Of a stretch of DNA of 13,012 bases, positions 6,644 through 13,012 are shown in pieces. A program made the translations under genes and the position numbers. How positions within the stretch are numbered: the stretch's first letter is position 1; each line of letters opens with the position of its first letter. The stretch spans positions 1 through 13,012 of the forward strand of contig JAQGOE010000165.1 in the NCBI GenBank assembly GCA_028293725.1, read 5' to 3'. The notes under the pieces are model-generated. The model ran no database searches. It saw nothing but the letters and a program-made list of their open reading frames with translations, and was not told the origin of the DNA. Source of the DNA: Gammaproteobacteria bacterium (GTDB lineage: Bacteria > Pseudomonadota > Gammaproteobacteria > Steroidobacterales > Steroidobacteraceae).

Positions 6644-8239
6644 ATGGTGTCAGCCGGTTTTCGGGGGCGATGGCTCACGAGCCTCGCCGTGGGTTGCCTT
6701 GTGGCCACTTCGGGGCCGGCCGTTGCTGCAGGCGCGCGGCAGATACCGGCTCGGCACATTATCGTGGATAGCGGCGCGCCGGTTGGGGCCGTCGATCGAT
6801 TTTTTGACCTGTCGGTGGGTGCGGATTTCCCGGGTACCTTGCGCCGTCCTGACAGTCAGGCGCAGTTGCAGCGGGTCGCGGACGAGCTCGGATTTCGCTA
6901 CGTACGCTTCCATGCGATTTTCCACGACGTGCTGGGAACGGCGCGCATGGAGAACGGGAATCTGACTTATGACTGGTCAAAGCTCGACGAGCTCTATGAC
7001 GGGTTGCTGGCAAAGCACGTCAAGCCGTTCGTGGAATTGGGGTTCACCCCACAGGCGCTCGCGACGTCTGGGAACAGTATCTTTTACTGGAAGGGCAACA
7101 CCTCGCATCCGCAACCGGCGCTCTGGCGAGACCTGGTATCCGCCTTCATCCGCCATGTTGAAGCGCGCTACAGTCGAGACGAAGTGCGCGCCTGGTATTT
7201 CGAGGTTTGGAATGAACCCAACCTCGCCGGTTTTTGGGAGGGAGCCGACCAGCAGGCCTACTTCGAGCTCTACGATCTGACCGCGAGGGCGATCAAGGCC
7301 ATCGACCCTGACTTGCGGGTCGGAGGTCCCGCCACCGCTGGAGCGGCGTGGGTTCCCGAGTTTCTGGCGCACGTTGCACACAGCGGCGCCGGTGTGGATT
7401 TCGTGACGACGCATACGTATGGGGTCGATGGCGGCTTCCTCGACGAGGACGGCAAGAGCGATACAAAGCTCTCTCCATCTGCCGACGCAATTACGGGAGA
7501 CGTCCGGCGCGTGCGCCAGCAAATTGCGGCTTCGCCTTTTCCCGAGCTTCCGTTGTACATCTCCGAGTGGAGTACCAGCTACACGCCGCGCGACGCTGTG
7601 CATGATTCCTACATCAGTGCGCCGTACATCCTGAGCAAGCTCAAAGCTTGCCAGGGGCTGGCTCAGGGGATGAGCTACTGGACCTACTCCGATCTGTTCG
7701 AGGAGCCCGGACCGCCTTCAGCCTCTTTTCAGGGGGGATTCGGGCTCCTGAACCGGGAGGGCATTCGCAAGCCGGCGTTCTTTGCTTATAAATATCTGCA
7801 TGCGCTCGAGGGAGATGCCCTCGCTACGAGCGATCCCCAGGCAATGGCCGCCGCCAAAGACGGCCGTATCGCGGCCGTGATATGGGACTTCGAGCAGCCG
7901 CAGCAGAAGGTCAGCAACAGGCCGTTTTATACGAAGTTGGTTCCTGCGCAACCGGCGGCACCCGCGCGGGTGCAAGTGACCCATCTCGCGCCGGGGACAG
8001 CCTATCGCCTGGAGGTGTATCGCACCGGCTACCACGCGAATGATGCCTATTCGGCTTATATCGAGATGGGATCTCCCGGGGATTTGACTCCAACGCAGAT
8101 CGAGCAGCTCAACAATCTCACGCGAGACCTGCCGGAGGCGGATCGCGTCGTGCGCAGCTCGGGGGATGGAACGATCTCTATCGCGGTACCCATGAATAGC
8201 AATGACATTGTGTTGGTGAAGCTAACGCAACGCCGGTGA
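6644..8239 (+). CDS. GH39-like exported glycosidase, probable beta-xylosidase
   Basis: This 531-residue secreted clan GH-A enzyme probably releases xylose or a related sugar from oligosaccharides. Residues 1-28 are a Sec signal peptide (WLTSLAVGCLVATSGPAVAA). The barrel shows GH39 hallmarks: FHAIFHD near 89-95, YDWSKLDELYDGLL (109-122), the acid/base Glu191 in FEVWNEPNLAGFW, the nucleophile Glu308 in LYISEWSTSY, and FGLLNREGIRKPAFFAYKYL (366-385). The C-terminal part, from about 400 onward, looks like the accessory beta-sandwich of GH39 beta-xylosidases. I chose the ATG at 6644 because GGGGG lies seven bases upstream and the signal peptide begins there. Its 3' end overlaps the convergent GH74 gene by 18 bases. 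Other clan A activities (alpha-L-arabinosidase or beta-galactosidase types) cannot be excluded. In a xyloglucan-type locus it would act on beta-linked side-chain sugars. Confidence 0.9.
   Translation: MVSAGFRGRWLTSLAVGCLVATSGPAVAAGARQIPARHIIVDSGAPVGAVDRFFDLSVGADFPGTLRRPDSQAQLQRVADELGFRYVRFHAIFHDVLGTARMENGNLTYDWSKLDELYDGLLAKHVKPFVELGFTPQALATSGNSIFYWKGNTSHPQPALWRDLVSAFIRHVEARYSRDEVRAWYFEVWNEPNLAGFWEGADQQAYFELYDLTARAIKAIDPDLRVGGPATAGAAWVPEFLAHVAHSGAGVDFVTTHTYGVDGGFLDEDGKSDTKLSPSADAITGDVRRVRQQIAASPFPELPLYISEWSTSYTPRDAVHDSYISAPYILSKLKACQGLAQGMSYWTYSDLFEEPGPPSASFQGGFGLLNREGIRKPAFFAYKYLHALEGDALATSDPQAMAAAKDGRIAAVIWDFEQPQQKVSNRPFYTKLVPAQPAAPARVQVTHLAPGTAYRLEVYRTGYHANDAYSAYIEMGSPGDLTPTQIEQLNNLTRDLPEADRVVRSSGDGTISIAVPMNSNDIVLVKLTQRR
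8222..8239. other. 18-base convergent overlap of GH39 and GH74 3' ends
   Basis: The plus-strand GH39 stop (TGA, 8237-8239) lies past the minus-strand GH74 stop (TAG on the minus strand, 8222-8224). The last codons of the two genes are therefore complementary, leaving no intergenic space for separate terminators. Confidence 0.85.
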
Positions 8240-10516
8240 GGGGAGCAGGCGGGCACGGCCGGGCCGTGACTCTATCGTGGACGGCTCGCCGTAAATCACG
8301 CCTCGACCGTCAGTTCCGACGTAGACGCGACCGAACACGCGCTGGTCGGCGGAGATGACCCGAAAGCGTCTGCCGTACTCGTGTTCGGCGTCGTTGATGC
8401 GTACCCAACTCACGCCGGCATCATCGGAGCGCCAGATCGCCTCGAGATCGCCACGCGTGCCGATCGCAAAGAGAGTTGGATAGTCGCCGTCGGTTCTGGG
8501 CCTGCCGAACGCCAGCGCCGTAACGGCCACCTCGCCGCGCCGCTCGGCGAAATTGCGGCCGCCGTCGCTGGAGTGGTAGAGGCGCCCACGGCAGACCAAC
8601 CACAGATCCGCGGCCCTGCCCGGTGCTGCGAGAAGCGGCCACGGGTCGTAAGCCCTCGGTTGCACCGCGCAGGCCTGTTCCGGCAGGCCCTTGCTCGAGA
8701 CGAGGGCAAAACTCTCGCCGCCATTTTCACTGATTGCAACGCGCGAGCGCTCAAAATCGAGCGCATAGAAACGCTGCGGATCGAGGCGATCGGCCACCAC
8801 GCGCGCGAAGTCCGGCAGGCCGCGTACCGCGGTCCAATGTTGGCCTCGATCGCGTGTGAGCATCGGTACCCGGGTCATGGCAATGAACGACGCGCCGTCG
8901 GCGGAGACTGCCATCACGGCGTCAGCCTCGTCGCGATAGTAGCCGGTCAACGCGGGAGGAGTAGCTCTGTGCGTGTCCGGCGGCAACTGCAAAGGTGTCC
9001 AGGTCCTGCCAAAATCCTGCGACCAGGCGGCTATGGCGAGGCTGCTATGCTGCGATCGGCCCCCACGGATGACGATGTTCGGACTGCGACCGGCGAAGTC
9101 GAGAGTGTGGGTGTTGTCGAATACGGGATTGGTAAACAGGGTTGGCGGCGAGATCTGCAAATTCTCGTGCGCGAAGCCGCCGATGTCTCCAAAGCCGGAT
9201 AACAGTTGGGGACCTAGAGGAGGACTCGCCAATGTCAGAATCGCCGTCTCCTCGATGCCACTGACCCAGGGTTGCCAGAGGATATGCCGGGATCCGGCTC
9301 CCGATAGGGGCTGCTCACTCGCGTACACCGTTGCACCTGTGGTGTAGGCGACGTGATTCGAGTTAAAGGGGTCAATGGCGACGCCCGCCATCCACCAGCC
9401 AAAATCGGCGTCGGTCGCGCCCCAACGCAGAAACGGCGCAGCGCTGGGATCGATGTCACTGCGCGGCCGCAGGCTTTCCCAATGTTGCCCGGCGTCCGTG
9501 CTTCGCCAGATCGTGTCCCGGCCTAACCAGCAATCCACAGTTGCGGCGAGGAGGGTATCTGGGTGCTGGGCGTCAACGGCCAGGCCCATGAAACCACCGG
9601 CAGGCCTGGGCGGGGTGAGGTTGCGCCAGGTTGAAGTCGAGGTGTCGAGCGCGAACACCGCACCGTCTGTGATGCCGTTCGGTCCGACGCCGTTGCTGTA
9701 AGTCAGATACAGAACGCCGTTGGAGGCGAGCTGGGCGCGCACCGGCAATAGGTCGGTGCGCGGTTCCCCCGGCACCGGCAGCCAGCTTGCACCCGCATCA
9801 ACCGAGCGGAACAAGTGATGTTGTCCAGGATCAGCGACCGCTACGAACAGCGTGGGCGTTGGAGTGTCATGGGCGCCGCTGCGTGGATCAAACAGCACGA
9901 AACTGACGCCCGCGTGCGTTTGGTGACGGGCGGGGCGGCCCAGTCCCGGAGCGGGAAAGGTTGTCACGCGCGACCAGGTGCGGCCGCGATCGGCACTTCG
10001 TTGCAGGCCATCGTGGCGCGAGCCGAAGTAGAGGATATTCGTGTCGTGTGGGTCGATAGCGAGGCGCTCGCCGAGGCCGCGTCCATCCTCGTTGCCACCC
10101 ATGCGGAATGGCACGGGGAAGACATTCCATGTCATGCCTCGGTCGTCCGATCGCAGGATGGCTGCCGGCCCGGAGCTGTACATTCCAACCGCGGCGTAAA
10201 CGACCTGGGCATTGCGGGGATCGGGAGCAACGCTCTCCACGCCGAAGTAGTTTCCCTCGGGCATACCGTCCTGAAGTGCAATCCAGCGCTGCTGATTGTG
10301 GTCATAACGATAAATCCCCCCGATGTCCGTACGCAGGTACGCAAGTCCCGGCTCGACGGGGCTGAAGAGGATATTGGGTGAGAAGCCACCACCGCCTACC
10401 ACTACGTTGTTCCAGACGTAGTGGGAAGAGCTGGGCGCAGCGGGCCTCGCAGGCCCCGCGGACAGGCCAAGCAGCGTAACGCAAGCCCAAGCGATGGTAC
10501 GGTAACGGCCCTTCAT
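8222..10516 (-). CDS. GH74 family xyloglucanase-like protein
   Basis: This 764-residue secreted protein has the architecture of GH74 xyloglucan-specific endo-beta-1,4-glucanases: two seven-bladed beta-propellers. The signal peptide is residues 1-27. The mature start, VWNNVVVGGGGFSPNILF, followed by EPGLAYLRTDIGGIYRYD, is the GH74 signature. The two catalytic aspartates are visible as Asp64 in TDIGG and Asp444 in LLSGFGDIGGFAHENL. About nine Asp-box repeats are scattered through both halves, for example RSDDRGMTW, RSADRGRTW, RSVDAGASW, RSTDAGQHW, WSQDFGRTW, HSSDGGRNF and RSDDAGVSW. Automatic annotation could call it sialidase or BNR-repeat protein; the catalytic GH74 motifs argue against that. 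No carbohydrate-binding module or dockerin is appended. It begins 10 bases after the GH31 stop, so it is the second gene of that operon. It would cut the xyloglucan backbone outside the cell or at its surface, generating oligosaccharides for the receptor. Confidence 0.93.
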   Translation of the reverse strand: MKGRYRTIAWACVTLLGLSAGPARPAAPSSSHYVWNNVVVGGGGFSPNILFSPVEPGLAYLRTDIGGIYRYDHNQQRWIALQDGMPEGNYFGVESVAPDPRNAQVVYAAVGMYSSGPAAILRSDDRGMTWNVFPVPFRMGGNEDGRGLGERLAIDPHDTNILYFGSRHDGLQRSADRGRTWSRVTTFPAPGLGRPARHQTHAGVSFVLFDPRSGAHDTPTPTLFVAVADPGQHHLFRSVDAGASWLPVPGEPRTDLLPVRAQLASNGVLYLTYSNGVGPNGITDGAVFALDTSTSTWRNLTPPRPAGGFMGLAVDAQHPDTLLAATVDCWLGRDTIWRSTDAGQHWESLRPRSDIDPSAAPFLRWGATDADFGWWMAGVAIDPFNSNHVAYTTGATVYASEQPLSGAGSRHILWQPWVSGIEETAILTLASPPLGPQLLSGFGDIGGFAHENLQISPPTLFTNPVFDNTHTLDFAGRSPNIVIRGGRSQHSSLAIAAWSQDFGRTWTPLQLPPDTHRATPPALTGYYRDEADAVMAVSADGASFIAMTRVPMLTRDRGQHWTAVRGLPDFARVVADRLDPQRFYALDFERSRVAISENGGESFALVSSKGLPEQACAVQPRAYDPWPLLAAPGRAADLWLVCRGRLYHSSDGGRNFAERRGEVAVTALAFGRPRTDGDYPTLFAIGTRGDLEAIWRSDDAGVSWVRINDAEHEYGRRFRVISADQRVFGRVYVGTDGRGVIYGEPSTIESRPGRARLLPSPALR
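8254..8268. other. Small GC-rich hairpin just beyond the GH39 stop
   Basis: cacggc and gccgtg form a perfect six-pair stem with a three-base loop, 14 bases past the GH39 stop and inside the 3' coding end of GH74. No T-run follows on either strand, so a classical intrinsic terminator is not supported. It could stabilise the 3' end of the receptor operon transcript. Confidence 0.3.
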
Positions 10517-10526
10517 GGCTGTTAGA

Positions 10527-12857
10527 TCAACGGACGACCCGGGTCAATTGGGTGATCGATGACTTCAGCGCATCACCCTGGGTCGTGAGTTGTCCGCGCT
10601 CGTCGTCCCAGCGCAGGCGGGTCTGCCGACCTTGGCCCTTTTCGTAGGCATAGGTCTCTCCGTCATCATCGTAGAGCGCGAATTCGGCGGCCCGCCCGGG
10701 ATAGACACGGATCTGCGTCAGCTGTTGCGGTGTCGAGGTGTTCGGGATGGCGCTTCCCATCGGTATGATGGAGCCAGCGGCGACAAATAGGGGAATGATG
10801 TCGATGGGCGCGGCTACCGTGATCGTCTGGCCGCCGGCGAATCGCTCGTTGGTCCAGTAGTTGTACCAGTCCCGTCCGGCGGGTAGGTACACCTGCCGGG
10901 ACTCGCGTCCCTGTTCCGTGACCGGGGCCACTAGAAAGGCCGGTCCGAACATGTACTCGTCCCCCACGTTGGCAACGTTTGGATCGTTGGGAAAATCCAT
11001 GAACAGGGCTCGCATGAAGGGCGCTCCCGTGTCGTATGTTTGTTTTCCGAGCGAGTAGATGTAGGGCAGTAAAGTGTACCGCAGGCGCAGGTACTGACTG
11101 ATTACGGCCTCAGCTTGTTTGCCATACGACCAGACCTCGGTTGCCTTACGCATGCCGTGCGCCCGCATCGTTGGTGTGAAGGTCGCGTATTCGTACCACC
11201 GCGTGATCAACTCGGCGTAGTCATCGTTATGGCCCACGACGGCGCGCGCGTCGGAAGAGTCTAGAAGCGGCGGCCGTTCGACCGAGTGTGATTGCGGCGG
11301 AGGCTGCCAGCCGCCGATGTCGTTGCCCCAGTACGCAAGACCGGAAGCGGTGAAGTTCAAGCCCGTGGGAATTTGACGCCTGAACGCTTCCCACGTCGCG
11401 TGGATATCCGAGGACCAGAACAAGCTTCCATACCGCTGTGAGCCTAGGTAGGCGGCGCGTGCGAGGATCAGATTCCGCTTATTGGGGCGGTCGCGACGCG
11501 AGCCTTCCGCCACACCTTCGGTGTGCAGCAGCGGGAAGAGATTGTGATAACGATCGCCGGAGCCAATGCTGTAGAAATAGCCGTCGGGCACCAGATCGGG
11601 CTCGGTCTCATCCAGCCAGAACCAGTCGAAGCCACGGCTGGCGATGTTGTCGCGAATCCGGTCCCAATACCACTCGCGGGCCGCGGGATTGGTGCTGTCG
11701 ATCAAGGCACCGGCACGGTCGCTACGCTCGGGGAGGCCGTCTACCGGCTTGCCATTCTTGTCCGCGAGGAGCCAGCCCTTGGCGGTCAGGTAATCGAAGT
11801 AGCGCGATTCTCTTTCGAACCGCGGCCAGACACTGATGAGGGTGTGCACGCCCTGCTCGTGCAGTTTCCGGTTCATGGCCTGCGGATCGGGGAAGGCTTT
11901 GGGATCGATATCGAGCTCGCCCATGCGGGTCCAGTAAAACCAGTCGACGACTATGACATCGAGCGGATAGCCGCGTGAGCGATAGCCCTCGGCAACATCC
12001 AACACCTGCTGCTGCGTTTCGTAGCGTGCCTTGCTCTGGATGTAGCCAAACGCGGCCTTGGGGGGTAGGGGGGTCGCGCCGGAGAGCTTGCGATAGCCGG
12101 CATACAACTCATCGAGCGTCGTGCCGGCAATCACGAAATAGGAAACACGCTCACCGACGGCGGACTTCCAGGTGGTCTGGCCGTGCAGGCCGGCCGAAAT
12201 CACGGTGTCGGAAGGATTGTCCCAGACGATTCCATAGCCCTTGTTGGTCACCATGAACGGAACACACACCGTTTCCCCGGCGGGCGCGTCATAGGAGTGT
12301 TTGCAGTCGATGGTGCGGCCGCGGTAATCCAGTATGCCTTCCTGATTCTGTCCCAGTCCGTAATAGTGCTCATCGGCAGGGGAGTCAAAAGAGGCGCCCA
12401 CTCGAAACGTCTTTTCGCCATTCACCGTGTGCGGCGCCATTTCCCAGCCGCTCATGCGCAGCAAGGGCGTACCACCGGGCTTGCTGACCGTGAGGGATAC
12501 GGGTGGCAGGGAGGGTGCGAAGTAGCGTTCCATCTGGCTTGGCGGACCGGGCGACGGCGCGGCTTTCACCACGACGGACATGACCTCGGATGAGAATTCA
12601 TCGCCCGAGGCCGTGGTCCGATGTTTCCATCCGGTGTCATCCGCGGCAGCGATGAGGCCAAACCCTGGTGCTGCGAGCGCCAGATCCTTGTCCGGGCTGA
12701 TGGTGATTCGCACGATGTTCGGGGCGTAGCTCTCGATCGATACCTGGCTGCCGCCGCGATCGAGCACGGCCAGTGGCGCAGCCAGGGCGAATTTCCCGGC
12801 GATGGCCAGGACGAGCGCCGGGGTAATACCCAGGGGACTACGGCGCGTGAGCGGCAT
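10527..12857 (-). CDS. GH31 family alpha-xylosidase-like enzyme
   Basis: This 776-residue exported glycosidase probably removes alpha-1,6-linked xylose from xyloglucan oligosaccharides. Residues 1-26 are a signal peptide (ALVLAIAGKFALA). An N-terminal beta-sandwich (YYGLGQNQEGILDYRG, 165-180) precedes the catalytic barrel. The barrel carries VIVVDWFYWTRMGELDIDPKAFPDP (split by me at 301-310 and 311-325), HTLISVWPRF, the nucleophile Asp416 in FDWFWLDETEPD, and the acid/base Asp484 in WSSDIHATWEAFRRQI, followed by GLAYWGNDIGGW. The DWFYW and ISVWPRF blocks resemble alpha-xylosidases more than alpha-glucosidases. It is shorter than xyloglucan-locus GH31 enzymes that carry a PA14 insert, and I see no such insert. 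The ATG at 12857 has no strong ribosome site (GAGGC some 18 bases upstream). It is the first gene of a two-gene operon with GH74. An alpha-glucosidase or alpha-galactosidase activity remains possible. Confidence 0.93.
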   Translation of the reverse strand: MPLTRRSPLGITPALVLAIAGKFALAAPLAVLDRGGSQVSIESYAPNIVRITISPDKDLALAAPGFGLIAAADDTGWKHRTTASGDEFSSEVMSVVVKAAPSPGPPSQMERYFAPSLPPVSLTVSKPGGTPLLRMSGWEMAPHTVNGEKTFRVGASFDSPADEHYYGLGQNQEGILDYRGRTIDCKHSYDAPAGETVCVPFMVTNKGYGIVWDNPSDTVISAGLHGQTTWKSAVGERVSYFVIAGTTLDELYAGYRKLSGATPLPPKAAFGYIQSKARYETQQQVLDVAEGYRSRGYPLDVIVVDWFYWTRMGELDIDPKAFPDPQAMNRKLHEQGVHTLISVWPRFERESRYFDYLTAKGWLLADKNGKPVDGLPERSDRAGALIDSTNPAAREWYWDRIRDNIASRGFDWFWLDETEPDLVPDGYFYSIGSGDRYHNLFPLLHTEGVAEGSRRDRPNKRNLILARAAYLGSQRYGSLFWSSDIHATWEAFRRQIPTGLNFTASGLAYWGNDIGGWQPPPQSHSVERPPLLDSSDARAVVGHNDDYAELITRWYEYATFTPTMRAHGMRKATEVWSYGKQAEAVISQYLRLRYTLLPYIYSLGKQTYDTGAPFMRALFMDFPNDPNVANVGDEYMFGPAFLVAPVTEQGRESRQVYLPAGRDWYNYWTNERFAGGQTITVAAPIDIIPLFVAAGSIIPMGSAIPNTSTPQQLTQIRVYPGRAAEFALYDDDGETYAYEKGQGRQTRLRWDDERGQLTTQGDALKSSITQLTRVVR

Positions 12858-13012
12858 TGGGTGCGGTGGATTGCCTCATAGCCGCCCATTGTCCTGATGT
12901 TTGCGAACCGCGACTAATGGCATTTGGGCGCGTAGGGATATCAATTTGTAGCGGGCTCACGTCCATTTGGGGGCGTTTTGATTTTGCAGGGCGAACATCG
13001 CACGGGCGCAGC
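12858..13012 (-). promoter_or_regulatory. Upstream region of the GH31-GH74 operon with two 13-base direct repeats
   Basis: No open frame of interest occupies this 155-base end segment, which should hold the promoter of the minus-strand operon. It contains catttgggcgcgt (12921-12933) and catttgggggcgt (12964-12976), identical at 12 of 13 positions and 43 bases apart start to start, close to four helical turns. These are plausible regulator sites. A TTGATA lies on the minus strand at about 12938-12943, but no good -10 follows at the right spacing. Confidence 0.4.

Noticed and set aside
8254..8268. Intrinsic terminator for the receptor operon
   Set aside because: The stem is short and no T-run follows on either strand.
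8381..9202. A 273-codon open frame on the plus strand opposite GH74
   Set aside because: The minus-strand frame carries many Asp-boxes of a GH74 propeller; the plus frame shows no motif and is a shadow.
8222..10516. Sialidase/BNR-repeat reading of the propeller protein
   Set aside because: Asp-boxes alone suggest sialidase, but the GGGGF, TDIGG and GDIGGF motifs with the catalytic aspartates are those of GH74, and no sialidase arginine-triad context is apparent.
1..13012. tRNA, rRNA, CRISPR array, insertion sequence or phage genes
   Set aside because: I looked for cloverleaf-like arms, regularly spaced repeats, transposase motifs and integrase motifs on both strands and saw none.

Overview
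This window is a compact, GC-rich polysaccharide-utilisation locus from a Gram-negative bacterium. It has eight protein-coding genes and no RNA genes, mobile elements or CRISPR array. The TonB-dependent outer-membrane receptor, FecI/FecR-type signalling pair, Tat and Sec signal peptides and codon usage point to Pseudomonadota. A Steroidobacter/Xanthomonadales-like gammaproteobacterium or a sphingomonad would fit, but the sequence alone does not settle which.

Layout. On the minus strand, from 2025 down to the left edge, lie an ECF sigma factor, a FecR-type anti-sigma/transmembrane regulator and the first 131 residues of a family 3 glycoside hydrolase (GH3), which runs off the window. The fecR stop and GH3 start overlap as ATGA. 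Divergent to these, on the plus strand, are a TonB-dependent receptor with an N-terminal STN signalling domain (2200-4962), a Tat-exported type I sulfatase (5006-6481) and a GH39-like beta-xylosidase (6644-8239). Convergent with GH39, and overlapping its 3' end by 18 bases, is a second minus-strand operon read from the right: a GH31 alpha-xylosidase-like enzyme (12857-10527) followed 10 bases later by a GH74 xyloglucanase-like protein (10516-8222).

How the parts fit. GH74 (endo-xyloglucanase), GH31 (alpha-xylosidase) and GH3 (beta-glucosidase) form the core enzyme set for xyloglucan breakdown, so I read this as a xyloglucan or related xylose-decorated glucan locus. GH39 may remove beta-linked xylose or a similar side-chain sugar. 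The receptor would import oligosaccharides. Its STN domain, with FecR and the ECF sigma factor, forms a cell-surface signalling relay that would switch the locus on when ligand binds. The sulfatase does not belong to the textbook xyloglucan set and is the oddest component; it suggests a sulfated or otherwise unusual substrate.

Non-coding DNA. No gap exceeds 300 bases. The three real regulatory gaps are 2026-2199, which holds a long interrupted inverted repeat between the divergent operons; 6482-6643 upstream of GH39, with a small dyad; and 12858-13012 upstream of GH31, with two near-identical 13-base direct repeats 43 bases apart.
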